DNA from: an uncultured Lachnoclostridium sp.
GTDB taxonomy: Bacteria; Bacillota; Clostridia; Lachnospirales; Lachnospiraceae
Length of the DNA stretch: 33,047 nt
Direction: 5' to 3'
Assembly (NCBI GenBank): GCA_947178155.1
Contig: CAMWXG010000012.1
Coordinates: 1 to 33,047 of the forward strand
In this document: positions 8,945 to 16,574 of the stretch, in pieces
Position numbering within the stretch: position 1 is the stretch's first letter
Layout of the letters: each line of letters starts with the position of its first letter
Position numbers and translations under genes: made by a program
The notes under the pieces: model-generated
The model's database searches: none
Told to the model about the DNA's origin: nothing
The model's input: the letters and a program-made list of their open reading frames with translations, nothing else

Positions 8945-8973
8945 AGTATAATATATTTTTGAATAATTCTCAA
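8945..8973 (-). promoter_or_regulatory. Promoter of dapF and the downstream wall/translation run
   Basis: On the minus strand TTGAGA is followed after exactly 17 bp by TATACT. The expected transcript start is near 8938, giving a ~115-nt leader before dapF. A second -10-like TATAAT lies at about 8925 with a poor -35. No lysine riboswitch fold was recognised in the leader. Confidence 0.6.
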
Positions 8974-9022
8974 TATCAAAAATAATTAAAGATACAAACA
9001 TATGGTAAATAAAAGATTTTTC

Positions 9023-9031
9023 TGTTATACT
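9023..9031 (+). promoter_or_regulatory. Extended -10 promoter of the glycosyltransferase gene
   Basis: TG-n-TATACT (TG at 9023-9024, TATACT at 9026-9031), overlapping a second hexamer TATAAT at 9031-9036. The -35 region is weak. It lies 30 bp before the ATG with an AAAGGGG ribosome site between. Confidence 0.45.
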
Positions 9032-9061
9032 ATAATTATTAAATAGAAAGGGGTACTTTAT

Positions 9062-10246
9062 ATGAGGCACAATATAGTATTAATGACAGGCGGAACTGAA
9101 ACACTTGAATATTTCTCAATGCAGCTTCAAAAGGGCTTTGAAGCTCTTGGATATAATACTTTTCTTTTTGACCAAAAACAGGAAGAGGAAAGTGCTGCAA
9201 AGCTATATGAATTTGCAGTTTCCTATGATACTATACTTGTTACATTTAATTTTGATGGCATTCATTATGAAACTTCGCTTTTTGGTCCTGACGGAATTTC
9301 TATATGGGATAAACGTAAAATCCCTTGTGTCAATATAGCTGTTGACCACCCATACTTCTATCCTGAATTATTTGAAATACACCCTGATATTTTTTATGAG
9401 ATATCTATTGACAGATACCATAAAAAATATATGAAAAAATTCTATCCCGACCTGCATTGCGGCCCATTCCTTCCTCTTGGCGGAACACCTCTTTATCCTG
9501 ATGGCGATTTTCTTCCTATAAATGAGCGCCCTATTAGCTTAGTATTTACTGGTAATTATACCCCGCCTGAAGATTTTGAAAAATACATTTTTCGGCTCGG
9601 TGATGAATATGCGGAGTTTTACAATGATATTCTTAATGAGCTTATAAATAACCCTGATTTGCCTGATGATTTAGTTATGGAACGCCACATTTTAAATGCC
9701 ATTCCTGATGCAACAATCCCGCAGATACGTGAAACCATTCCAAATATGATTTTTATAGATACATATATAAGATGCTATTTTCGCGGGAAAGTGGTAAGAA
9801 CGCTTATTGATGATGGCATTAAAGTGCATTGTATAGGCAAAGGCTGGGAAAGGCTTAACTGCAAACATCCTGAAAATATCACCTTTACGCCTGACCTTTT
9901 ATCACTTGACTGCCTGAAAGCAATATCTAACAGCAAGCTTTCACTCAATGTTATGCCATGGTTTAAGGACGGCGCACATGACCGTATATTCAATTCTATG
10001 CTAAATGGTGCTGTATGTATAACTGACCACAGCAAATATCTTGATGAAATACTTACCCCTGATAAAAATATAATTTTCTACGATTTAAAACAAACTGAAA
10101 TGCTTCCATATATTGTTTCCCATCTTCTTGAAAATGAAGAACACATGACAGCTATATCTAAAAGTGCATTTAATTATGCAATAGAAAAACATACATGGTA
10201 TGAACGTGCTAAAACCCTACATGAAGAATTATTAAAATTCCTTTGA
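9062..10246 (+). CDS. CgeB-like family 1 glycosyltransferase (GT-B fold)
   Basis: Probable cytosolic glycosyltransferase. The C-terminal third (approximate residues 280-370: SKLSLNVMPWFKDGAHDRIF, then LNGAVCITDHSKYLDEIL) matches the Glyco_trans_1_2/CgeB pattern, in which a conserved region contacts the nucleotide sugar. The N-terminus VLMTGGTETLEYFSMQLQKG looks like the acceptor-side Rossmann half. No signal peptide or membrane segment is seen. ATG is preceded by AAAGGGG. It stands alone on the plus strand between two minus-strand operons, so context gives no acceptor; cell-surface or spore-coat glycans are possible. Donor and acceptor cannot be read from the sequence. Confidence 0.75.
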   Translation: MRHNIVLMTGGTETLEYFSMQLQKGFEALGYNTFLFDQKQEEESAAKLYEFAVSYDTILVTFNFDGIHYETSLFGPDGISIWDKRKIPCVNIAVDHPYFYPELFEIHPDIFYEISIDRYHKKYMKKFYPDLHCGPFLPLGGTPLYPDGDFLPINERPISLVFTGNYTPPEDFEKYIFRLGDEYAEFYNDILNELINNPDLPDDLVMERHILNAIPDATIPQIRETIPNMIFIDTYIRCYFRGKVVRTLIDDGIKVHCIGKGWERLNCKHPENITFTPDLLSLDCLKAISNSKLSLNVMPWFKDGAHDRIFNSMLNGAVCITDHSKYLDEILTPDKNIIFYDLKQTEMLPYIVSHLLENEEHMTAISKSAFNYAIEKHTWYERAKTLHEELLKFL

Positions 10247-10263
10247 TTTTGAATGTCTGAAAT

Positions 10264-10300
10264 GTATTTGAAAATTATTCATTTTTTATTTTTCAAATAC
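10264..10300. terminator. Inverted repeat between convergent genes, possible terminator
   Basis: GTATTTGAAAA (10264-10274) and TTTTCAAATAC (10290-10300) form a perfect 11-bp stem in the 63-bp gap where the glycosyltransferase and ruvB converge. It could serve both, but it is AT-rich and no T-run follows the stem directly. Confidence 0.4.
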
Positions 10301-10309
10301 CAATACACT

Positions 10310-11311
10310 CTAACATTCCTGCTTTTGTATGCCAAAATGTTCATATGCCGCATCAGATGCCACACGCCCTCTTGATGTCCTAAGTATAAGTCCATTTTGA
10401 ACCAGATATGGCTCATATACATCTTCTACAGTTCCGGCGTCCTCACCTATTGACACTGCAATAGCTTCAATCCCCGCCGGACCTCCATTAAAATTATTGA
10501 TAAGCGTTGTAATTATTAGTCTGTCCATATTGTCAAGCCCCAGCTTATCTACTTCCAAAAGGTCAAGCGCAAAATCAGCAACCTCGCCGGAAATTTTACC
10601 ATCATACTTTATCTGTGCGAAATCCCTGACACGTTTCAGAAGCCTATTTGCAAGTCTTGGTGTCCCTCTTGACCTCCTTGCAAGCTCTCCTGCCCCATCA
10701 TCATCTATTTCTACATTCAGCTTATGGGCAGAAGCTTTTATTATCTTTACCAGCTCACCAACTGTGTAAAATTCAAGTCTGTTTACAACACCAAACCTGT
10801 CGCGCAAAGGTGCTGAAAGCATACCTGCACGAGTTGTAGCTCCTATCATTGTAAATTTAGGAAGTTCCAGACGGATTGACCGCGCCGCCGCCCCTTTTCC
10901 AATCACAATATCTATCACATAATCTTCCATAGCAGGATAGAGAACTTCTTCTACCTGCCTGTTCAACCTGTGAATCTCATCTACAAAAAGCACATCACCG
11001 TCTTTTAAGTTATTTAAAATCGCTGCCATCTCCCCAGGCTTTTCTATAGCAGGTCCTGCCGTAACCTTAAGATTTACTCCCATCTCATTTGCAACAATTC
11101 CTGCAAGCGTTGTCTTTCCAAGTCCAGGCGGTCCATACAAAAGCACATGGTCAAGAGATTCACCCCTCTGCTTTGCAGCTTCTATATATATCATCAGATT
11201 ATTTTTTACTTTCTCCTGACCTATATAATCTTTAAAAAACTTTGGTCTTAAGCTGGTTTCAATCCCCGCGTCTTCATTAGTAAATTCTGTAGTAATAGTT
11301 CTCTTTGCCAT
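10310..11311 (-). CDS. ruvB: Holliday junction branch migration helicase RuvB
   Basis: AAA+ motor that drives branch migration with RuvA. Walker [10 protein letters not shown] (about residue 60), Walker [11 protein letters not shown], and sensor [18 protein letters not shown] are present. The C-terminal winged helix ends [13 protein letters not shown]. 333 aa is normal. ATG has AGGAAG upstream. It lies 79 bp after ruvA, with a perfect hairpin in the gap, and ends the cls-to-ruvB run. Confidence 0.98.
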   Translation of the reverse strand: MAKRTITTEFTNEDAGIETSLRPKFFKDYIGQEKVKNNLMIYIEAAKQRGESLDHVLLYGPPGLGKTTLAGIVANEMGVNLKVTAGPAIEKPGEMAAILNNLKDGDVLFVDEIHRLNRQVEEVLYPAMEDYVIDIVIGKGAAARSIRLELPKFTMIGATTRAGMLSAPLRDRFGVVNRLEFYTVGELVKIIKASAHKLNVEIDDDGAGELARRSRGTPRLANRLLKRVRDFAQIKYDGKISGEVADFALDLLEVDKLGLDNMDRLIITTLINNFNGGPAGIEAIAVSIGEDAGTVEDVYEPYLVQNGLILRTSRGRVASDAAYEHFGIQKQEC

Positions 11312-11359
11312 ATCTGCACTTCCTTTACCTTTTCAGCCATTTATACTATATTATCAGAA

Positions 11360-11388
11360 ATCAAAGTACTATATTAAAGTACTTTGAT
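11360..11388 (-). repeat. Perfect 11-bp hairpin between ruvA and ruvB
   Basis: ATCAAAGTACT and AGTACTTTGAT flank a 7-nt loop, starting 2 bp after the ruvA stop. No T-run follows on the minus strand, so it is more likely an RNA stability or processing hairpin, or a partial terminator, than a full intrinsic terminator. Confidence 0.55.
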
Positions 11389-11390
11389 CC

Positions 11391-11999
11391 CTACATTGAC
11401 TTAAGGCTTAGTTTTAAAAGCTCTTCTACCGTACTATATAAAGAAGTATCAACTCTCCTTACCGCTTTCATAGCATCAGCAGCCGGATACCCAAGAGCGC
11501 AGAGTGCCTCAATCGCCTCTGACGCAATCTTTTTGCCAGCATCATTTTCTGCCTGTTTGCTTACACCAAGCTCTATAGCATCTTCCACTATATCTTTAAA
11601 TTTTAACTTGTCCTTTAATTCAAGTACAATCTTTCCAGCTGTCTTTGCACCTATACCAGGGGCTTTTGCTATAGATTTGGCATCATCCGCAAGAACTGCA
11701 AATCTCAAATCATCAGCAGTCATGACACTAAGTATCCCAAGCGCCCCTTTAGGCCCTATTCCGCTTACTGTAATAAGAAGTTTAAACACTTCAAGGCAGT
11801 CATTGTCAAGAAAGCCAAAAAGCTGTATTAAATCTTCTCTCACATGCATATATGTAAAAATCTTAACCTCACTGCCTATTCCCGCAATTCTGTCAATAAC
11901 AGACATAGGTACAAGTATCTCATATCCTATGCCGTTATTTTCAACTACAATACTGCTCTCTGATACGGCTTCAAGGTTTCCCTTAATATAACTAATCAT
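11391..11999 (-). CDS. ruvA: Holliday junction DNA-binding protein RuvA
   Basis: Binds four-way junctions and loads RuvB. Domain I starts MISYIKGNLEAVSESSIVVE. Domain II has two helix-hairpin-helix motifs (SGIGPKGAL, PGIGAKTAGKIVLELK). Domain III near the C-terminus (EALCALGYPAADAMKAV) contacts RuvB. 202 aa is normal. It is preceded by a 202-aa gene of unknown role with a 32-bp gap. Confidence 0.97.
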   Translation of the reverse strand: MISYIKGNLEAVSESSIVVENNGIGYEILVPMSVIDRIAGIGSEVKIFTYMHVREDLIQLFGFLDNDCLEVFKLLITVSGIGPKGALGILSVMTADDLRFAVLADDAKSIAKAPGIGAKTAGKIVLELKDKLKFKDIVEDAIELGVSKQAENDAGKKIASEAIEALCALGYPAADAMKAVRRVDTSLYSTVEELLKLSLKSM

Positions 12000-12031
12000 C
12001 CCTGCCTCATTTCACACTTCAAAATAAAATT

Positions 12032-12640
12032 TTAATTAAACCAATAATCTGCTAATATGTTCTCATTGCATTCTATAAGACACCACTCTTTTAGAACTTT
12101 AAAATTGTCACAACAGCTTATCATTTCAAAGTCCCTGTTCTGACGTTCAATTTCAAGCCTTATTAACTCATGATTTTGAATAATCTCTTCTCTATCCTCA
12201 GTTCTATTTATACCATGTGCTAAATGTTCATCCAGAAAACCATCTAAAAATTGAAAATTATAAAATGTAAATCCGCTTGTACATCCATCCTCACATAAAT
12301 CATCAATCAACATTTCCAAAGTATCAGCAAATATAGAACAAAAGCAAAATAAATCGTTAGACTTTTCATCAATATCCACCTTGACATTTTCTGGTTTATT
12401 CTCATAACATATATTCCCTGCTTCCTCTTCCATTATCTTATTTTGAAAAACCGTATCCCAACATTTATCCAATAGCTGTCTGTAAATATCACTTCTGTCC
12501 CAGCTACACCCCTTTGCTGCCCTTTCGTAGACCTTCCACTGACGTTCTACAGCCATAAGAGAATAAATGCTTGCTTCCTGTTTTGATAAAATCCTTTGTC
12601 TTTTTTTATCTAACTCAAAATACTTATCAAGAATACTCAT
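12032..12640 (-). CDS. Hypothetical protein, possibly DUF416/YjaG-like
   Basis: 202-aa, acidic, no signal peptide or membrane segment. The segment ERAAKGCSWDRSDIYRQLLD plus the following CWD, and the aspartate-rich IFADTLEMLIDDLCEDG, recall the helical DUF416 (YjaG) family. The resemblance is weak and I would not assign a function. It is cysteine-rich for its size, but the cysteines are not in CxxC pairs. GAGG lies about 12 nt before the ATG. Placed between a zinc-ribbon gene and ruvA with short gaps (40 and 32 bp), it is probably co-transcribed. Its codon use resembles its neighbours. Confidence 0.7.
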   Translation of the reverse strand: MSILDKYFELDKKRQRILSKQEASIYSLMAVERQWKVYERAAKGCSWDRSDIYRQLLDKCWDTVFQNKIMEEEAGNICYENKPENVKVDIDEKSNDLFCFCSIFADTLEMLIDDLCEDGCTSGFTFYNFQFLDGFLDEHLAHGINRTEDREEIIQNHELIRLEIERQNRDFEMISCCDNFKVLKEWCLIECNENILADYWFN

Positions 12641-12680
12641 ATTAATACACTACCTCACAAATACCAGTCATTTAAATATT

Positions 12681-12938
12681 TTAATCATCAGGAAGCTGGC
12701 TAAACTCACCATTTGCTTCACCAAGCCACCCTTCTTCCATATATTTAAGTATTACATATGGATGTATATTAAGTTCTTCGGATATCTGCAGTGCATTGCT
12801 GTTTGGATAAAGCTTAAGATATTGTACAATATCATCAAGCCTGTCATCATCTTCACTTCGACAGTCATTACAACAAAGCGTCCTTATTTTTGACCTGAAT
12901 ACCTTATGACAGTGTTTACATACATTTGTATATATCAT
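12681..12938 (-). CDS. Small zinc-ribbon/helix-turn-helix protein, YvyF-like
   Basis: 85 aa. The N-terminus holds two CxxC pairs (CKHC, CNDC) suited to one zinc ion, followed by a helix-turn-helix-like stretch (residues ~35-72: ALQISEELNIHPYVILKYME, then EGWL). This layout matches the YvyF/flagellar operon protein family, thought to be regulatory. No flagellar gene is visible in the window. ATG is preceded by AAAGGGG; the cls stop is 15 bp upstream. The role here is unknown; DNA or RNA binding is inferred from the fold. Confidence 0.7.
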   Translation of the reverse strand: MIYTNVCKHCHKVFRSKIRTLCCNDCRSEDDDRLDDIVQYLKLYPNSNALQISEELNIHPYVILKYMEEGWLGEANGEFSQLPDD

Positions 12939-12953
12939 ATATCCCCTTTCTAT

Positions 12954-14609
12954 TTACAATAATGTTGCAAAAATATTTAAAACAGGTTGTACAATTTTCC
13001 ACCTATGCGGTCTGTTAAGCCAGTCCTCATAAGTTATCTCAAGGCTTTCCTCAAACGTATTAAAAAAGTCATGCCTTACCGCCTCCTGTATCTTCTTTCC
13101 TGACATCCATACTCCATTTTCATAATGCAGATAAAAGCTTCTATAATCCATATTTATAGTACCTACAACAACTGCGTCCTCGGTAAGTATCTGCTTGGCA
13201 TGTATAAACCCTGGCAGATATTCATAAATACGCACCCCTTCCCTTAAAAGGTCACCATAATTATAATTAGTCAAAAGCTTTACAATCTTTTTATCAGGAA
13301 TATATGGTGTAATTATCCTTACATCCACACCTCGTTTTGCTGCTTCGATAAGTGATTGTTTCATATGATCCTCAATAACAAGATAAGGTGTTGTAATATA
13401 TAAATATTTATCAGAATAGACTATCATCTGATTATAAATACTCTCTATAGGATTGCTTGGATTATTCGCAGGTCCGTCCGATATTACCTGACAATGTACA
13501 TCTCCTAATATCCGATTAGTAACTTTATATTTCAAATAATCAATATGCTCCCTGTCAATACCACTTGCCTCCCACATCTGTAAAAATATAACCGTAAGTC
13601 CCCATACAGCCTCACCACATATCCTTATGCCGGTATCTTTCCATCTTCCAAAACGCTCTACAAGATTAGCATATTCATCTGCAAGATTAAAGCCTCCTGT
13701 ATATCCTATTTTACCATCTATTACAAGTATCTTCTGATGCGAACGGTAATTCATATAAAGTTCACCTGTATACTTGTGTATTGGGTTAAATACACGAACC
13801 TCAAAGCCTTCGTGCTCCAAAATCTGTTTAAAATATCGTCTTGTTCTTATTGCTGCTCCAAAATCATCATATAAAAACTTTACTTCAACACCTTCTTCTA
13901 TCTTCTTAAGAAGAATTTCATGCAGTTTATCCCATAAAACTCCCTCTGCTACAATAAAAAAATCTATAAATATAAACTTCTCTGCCTTTTTTAAGTCCTT
14001 AAATATTTCCTCAAAAGCATCTTCTCCCATGGGATAATACCTTACATCATTGCCGGCAGTAAGAGGAAATCCCTCTGTTTCCATATACTTTACCATACGC
14101 CCTGACACAGGATTATTGTATAAAAAATCAAGATAAACATCTTCATCTTGTATAAGAAAGCTGTTGCCATATGAAATCTGCTGTAGTATATACTTATCAA
14201 GCTTTTTCTTTCCAGACCTTCTTCTTCCCCATAAATAATACATAATAAAACCACTGATTGGCAAAATCAAAACTATTGATATCCATGCCAGTCTGTAAGA
14301 AGGGCTTTGGTCACGATTAACAAGTGTAATAATAGCAATTACTGATATAAGCTCCCATATAAAATAAAAATATACTGTAAAACTTTGCAGTAAAAATGGC
14401 AGAAATATAATAAAAATGCACTGAATGCCCACCATAAAAACAGTAAGCATAACACGAAGAAATCCGCTTAAATTATTTTGTACACGGCCTTTAAGTCCTT
14501 TTAGATAACTTTCTTCTTCCTCTTCCTTAAAATAATTATCCCTGCCTTTATTTCTGTTTTTCCTGTCCCACTTCTCATACGCTGCATCTTGATTAAATAA
14601 TTTCTCCAT
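12954..14609 (-). CDS. cls: Cardiolipin synthase (PLD superfamily)
   Basis: Membrane enzyme making cardiolipin from two phosphatidylglycerols. Hydrophobic segments lie at about residues 50-70, 75-95 and 105-127. Two phospholipase D motifs follow: HQKILVIDGKIGYTGG (about 290) and HAKQILTEDAVVVGTINMD (about 470). 551 aa is slightly longer than many Cls because of a charged N-terminal ~45 residues. It heads the run cls, YvyF-like, hypothetical, ruvA, ruvB. A promoter with extended -10 is at 14688-14716. The assignment to cardiolipin rather than another phospholipid is by family. Confidence 0.92.
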   Translation of the reverse strand: MEKLFNQDAAYEKWDRKNRNKGRDNYFKEEEEESYLKGLKGRVQNNLSGFLRVMLTVFMVGIQCIFIIFLPFLLQSFTVYFYFIWELISVIAIITLVNRDQSPSYRLAWISIVLILPISGFIMYYLWGRRRSGKKKLDKYILQQISYGNSFLIQDEDVYLDFLYNNPVSGRMVKYMETEGFPLTAGNDVRYYPMGEDAFEEIFKDLKKAEKFIFIDFFIVAEGVLWDKLHEILLKKIEEGVEVKFLYDDFGAAIRTRRYFKQILEHEGFEVRVFNPIHKYTGELYMNYRSHQKILVIDGKIGYTGGFNLADEYANLVERFGRWKDTGIRICGEAVWGLTVIFLQMWEASGIDREHIDYLKYKVTNRILGDVHCQVISDGPANNPSNPIESIYNQMIVYSDKYLYITTPYLVIEDHMKQSLIEAAKRGVDVRIITPYIPDKKIVKLLTNYNYGDLLREGVRIYEYLPGFIHAKQILTEDAVVVGTINMDYRSFYLHYENGVWMSGKKIQEAVRHDFFNTFEESLEITYEDWLNRPHRWKIVQPVLNIFATLL

Positions 14610-14687
14610 ATATTCAGCCTTTCAAAATCATGCCAAAAATCCTCGAATTTAACTAATGTGTGAAAAGTACCCAAATTTCCTTCCTGT

Positions 14688-14716
14688 ATTCTATCATATT
14701 AAAGCTTGTGTTGCAA
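14688..14716 (-). promoter_or_regulatory. Promoter of cls run, -35 shared with divergent promoter
   Basis: Minus strand TTGCAA (14716-14711), 17-bp spacer, TAGAAT (14693-14688) with TG one base upstream of the -10. The -35 hexamer is its own reverse complement and also serves the plus-strand promoter. Confidence 0.55.
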
Positions 14717-14739
14717 CTTATGACACATTATAGTAATAT
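14711..14739 (+). promoter_or_regulatory. Promoter of YprB-like gene, -35 shared with cls promoter
   Basis: TTGCAA (14711-14716), 17-bp spacer, TAATAT (14734-14739; 4 of 6 consensus bases). It is followed by AAGGAGGAC and the ATG at 14776. The weaker -10 makes this the less certain of the divergent pair. Confidence 0.45.
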
Positions 14740-14775
14740 AAAAGGATAGTAGCTAATTAAGGAGGACATATACCA

Positions 14776-15978
14776 ATGAAAACTATTGAAAACAATATAG
14801 ATGCACCCATCTTTCAATATAATTTTCCACATAACAAACAAAAAGTTTTATTTTTTGATATAGAAACAACAGGTCTTTCTCCAAAAGCATCTTCTCTCTA
14901 CCTTATCGGCGCTATGTACTTTGACATTTCTTCTGAAAAATGGAAACTTATACAATGGTTTGCCGATGATTATAAAAGTGAAGCATATATAATAAATTCC
15001 TTTTTAAATCTTCTTGAAGATTTTGACTATCTTTATCATTTTAATGGCAGAACCTTTGACATACCTTATATATTAAGCAAATGCAAAAAATATAAAATTA
15101 CACCAAGCATACATTGCGCAAATATTTTCAATGATACCTCATGTGTATATTCCATTGATATACTTGCACTTATACGCCCACTAAAAAAACTTCTATCAAT
15201 AGAAAAGGCTTCGCAGACTGACCTTGAACGCTGGCTTGGTATAAAACGCACGGACGAATATAATGGTGGTGAACTTATAGCAGTATATTCAAAATATATG
15301 CAGAACAAAATTATCTCTCCTGAATATGCACCTGAACTTGAAAATCTTCTCCTGCTCCACAACCATGATGATATCGAGCAAATGTTAAATGTCTGCAGTA
15401 TACTTACATACAGAGAAATATTTTCAGAAAATAATGATATAACTGTATTTGATATTAAAGAAGACGAAAATAGCCAAATTACCAATATAATAAAAATTTA
15501 TTTTAAACAATATATAAACATACCTAAACCAATTACAATAAAAAATACATTACCAGCAAGCAAATCAGATATACTGGCTATGTCTGATAAAATTAATGAG
15601 CCTTCTGTTACACTGTCACTTGAAAATGACATAGGAATCTTGTCATGCCAGGTATTTCGTGGGATATTAAAAAACTTTTATACCAATTACAAGGATTATT
15701 ACTATTTTCCAGAAAAAGACACTGCAATACATAAAAACCTTATATCATCAGAAATAAAAAAACTGTCAAAAAAAGCAGCAGCTTCAACCTGCTATACAAA
15801 AAAAGAAGGGCTTTTTATCCCTTCTGGTACAACACGCTCTGGTAATGAAAATATTACCCAGTTTTATTTGACATACCATGATAAAATATGCTTTTATATG
15901 TTGCCAAACGAAATTATAAACCCCGATAATCCTTTTTGGAGTAATTATGTAATGCTACAATTAAGTACGTTTTTGTAG
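14776..15978 (+). CDS. YprB-like ribonuclease H-fold exonuclease
   Basis: 400-aa cytosolic protein. The N-terminal ~200 residues form an RNase_H_2 (YprB) DEDD-type domain: FFDIETTGLSPKASSLYLIG with the first Asp/Glu, HFNGRTFDIPYI with the third acidic residue, and LLHNHDDIEQM with the fourth. The C-terminal half is Lys/Asn-rich and unrecognised. Substrate is not known for this family; 3'-5' nuclease activity is inferred from the catalytic residues. It has an excellent AAGGAGGAC ribosome site and runs divergently from cls and convergently to rpmF. A weak 7-bp hairpin (AAGAATA/TATTCTT) follows the stop. Confidence 0.8.
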   Translation: MKTIENNIDAPIFQYNFPHNKQKVLFFDIETTGLSPKASSLYLIGAMYFDISSEKWKLIQWFADDYKSEAYIINSFLNLLEDFDYLYHFNGRTFDIPYILSKCKKYKITPSIHCANIFNDTSCVYSIDILALIRPLKKLLSIEKASQTDLERWLGIKRTDEYNGGELIAVYSKYMQNKIISPEYAPELENLLLLHNHDDIEQMLNVCSILTYREIFSENNDITVFDIKEDENSQITNIIKIYFKQYINIPKPITIKNTLPASKSDILAMSDKINEPSVTLSLENDIGILSCQVFRGILKNFYTNYKDYYYFPEKDTAIHKNLISSEIKKLSKKAAASTCYTKKEGLFIPSGTTRSGNENITQFYLTYHDKICFYMLPNEIINPDNPFWSNYVMLQLSTFL

Positions 15979-16045
15979 ATGTGAAGAATATTTTGTATTC
16001 TTTCAACATTGTACACTTTTATCCCTCCCACAAACACACAGCACA

Positions 16046-16095
16046 TTAAAAAATGAAAAAGCCAACACATCTCTATTTTACAGATGCACTGGCTT
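16046..16095 (-). terminator. Intrinsic terminator of rpmF
   Basis: On the minus strand AAGCCAGTGCATCT (16095-16082) pairs fully, with three G-U wobbles, to AGATGTGTTGGCTT (16072-16059). TTTTTCATTTTTT follows. It lies about 60 bp after the rpmF stop. Confidence 0.85.
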
Positions 16096-16153
16096 AACAT
16101 TCAAAGTATACCACTTTACGCAAATCCCTTTAATAAAATTTAAAATACTAAAA

Positions 16154-16336
16154 TTACTCTGCTTCAGCAATAATTTCCTTTTTATTGTATGAACCGCATG
16201 ATTTACATACCCTATGTGACATCATTAAAGCTCCACATTTACTGCATCTTACCAAATTTGGTGCAGACATTTTCCAATTTGCTCTTCTCTTATCTCTACG
16301 TGATTTTGAAGATTTATTCTTTGGACAAATAGACAT
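16154..16336 (-). CDS. rpmF: 50S ribosomal protein L32
   Basis: 60-aa zinc-ribbon ribosomal protein. The basic N-terminus has NKSSKSRRDKRRANWK, and four cysteines in CSKC and CKSC (residues ~31-47) form the zinc site. This is the Cys-containing form of L32. AGGAGGTGG lies before the ATG. It has its own near-consensus promoter and a strong terminator, so it is a single-gene unit. The DUF177/YlbN gene that usually precedes rpmF in Firmicutes is absent here. Confidence 0.97.
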   Translation of the reverse strand: MSICPKNKSSKSRRDKRRANWKMSAPNLVRCSKCGALMMSHRVCKSCGSYNKKEIIAEAE

Positions 16337-16380
16337 TTATATTCCACCTCCTAGCAATTTCCATTTACAACACTTTGTCT

Positions 16381-16409
16381 AGTATATCAACTCATGCTAT
16401 ATTTGTCAA
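16381..16409 (-). promoter_or_regulatory. Strong promoter of rpmF
   Basis: Minus strand TTGACA, 17-bp spacer, TATACT, with TG one base before the -10. Perfect -35 and extended -10. The predicted leader is about 38 nt. Confidence 0.75.
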
Positions 16410-16442
16410 TCTTTTTTTTACTTTATAAAACTATTTAACGCT

Positions 16443-16530
16443 TTTTAGCGCTAAAATACACATATTTTGTGCAAAATAAGCACAAAATGGCATCATAAAA
16501 CTCATATTTTTGACAAAAACAGTCAAAAAT
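16443..16530 (-). terminator. Tandem hairpins downstream of ackA
   Basis: Three inverted repeats follow ackA. They are ATTTTTGAC/GTCAAAAAT (16506-16530, 7-nt loop), ATTTTGTGC/GCACAAAAT (16464-16488, 7-nt loop) and the 14-bp palindrome TTTTAGCGCTAAAA (16443-16456). The first two are perfect 9-bp stems of the same geometry. On the minus strand they lack long T-runs, so joint action as a terminator is only likely. AGCGCTAAAA also occurs in the ackA leader element. Confidence 0.5.
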
Positions 16531-16574
16531 ACTCGAATTTTATCAACTGTGAATAGTAACTATTAATATTATCA

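Noticed and set aside
11305-11991. 228-aa plus-strand open frame opposite ruvA
   Set aside because: Shadow of ruvA; Ser/Ala-rich reading without motifs.
16370-16385. CTTTGTCTAGTA shared by the rpmF and ackA upstream regions
   Set aside because: Twelve bases only, in different positions relative to each promoter; chance is likely.
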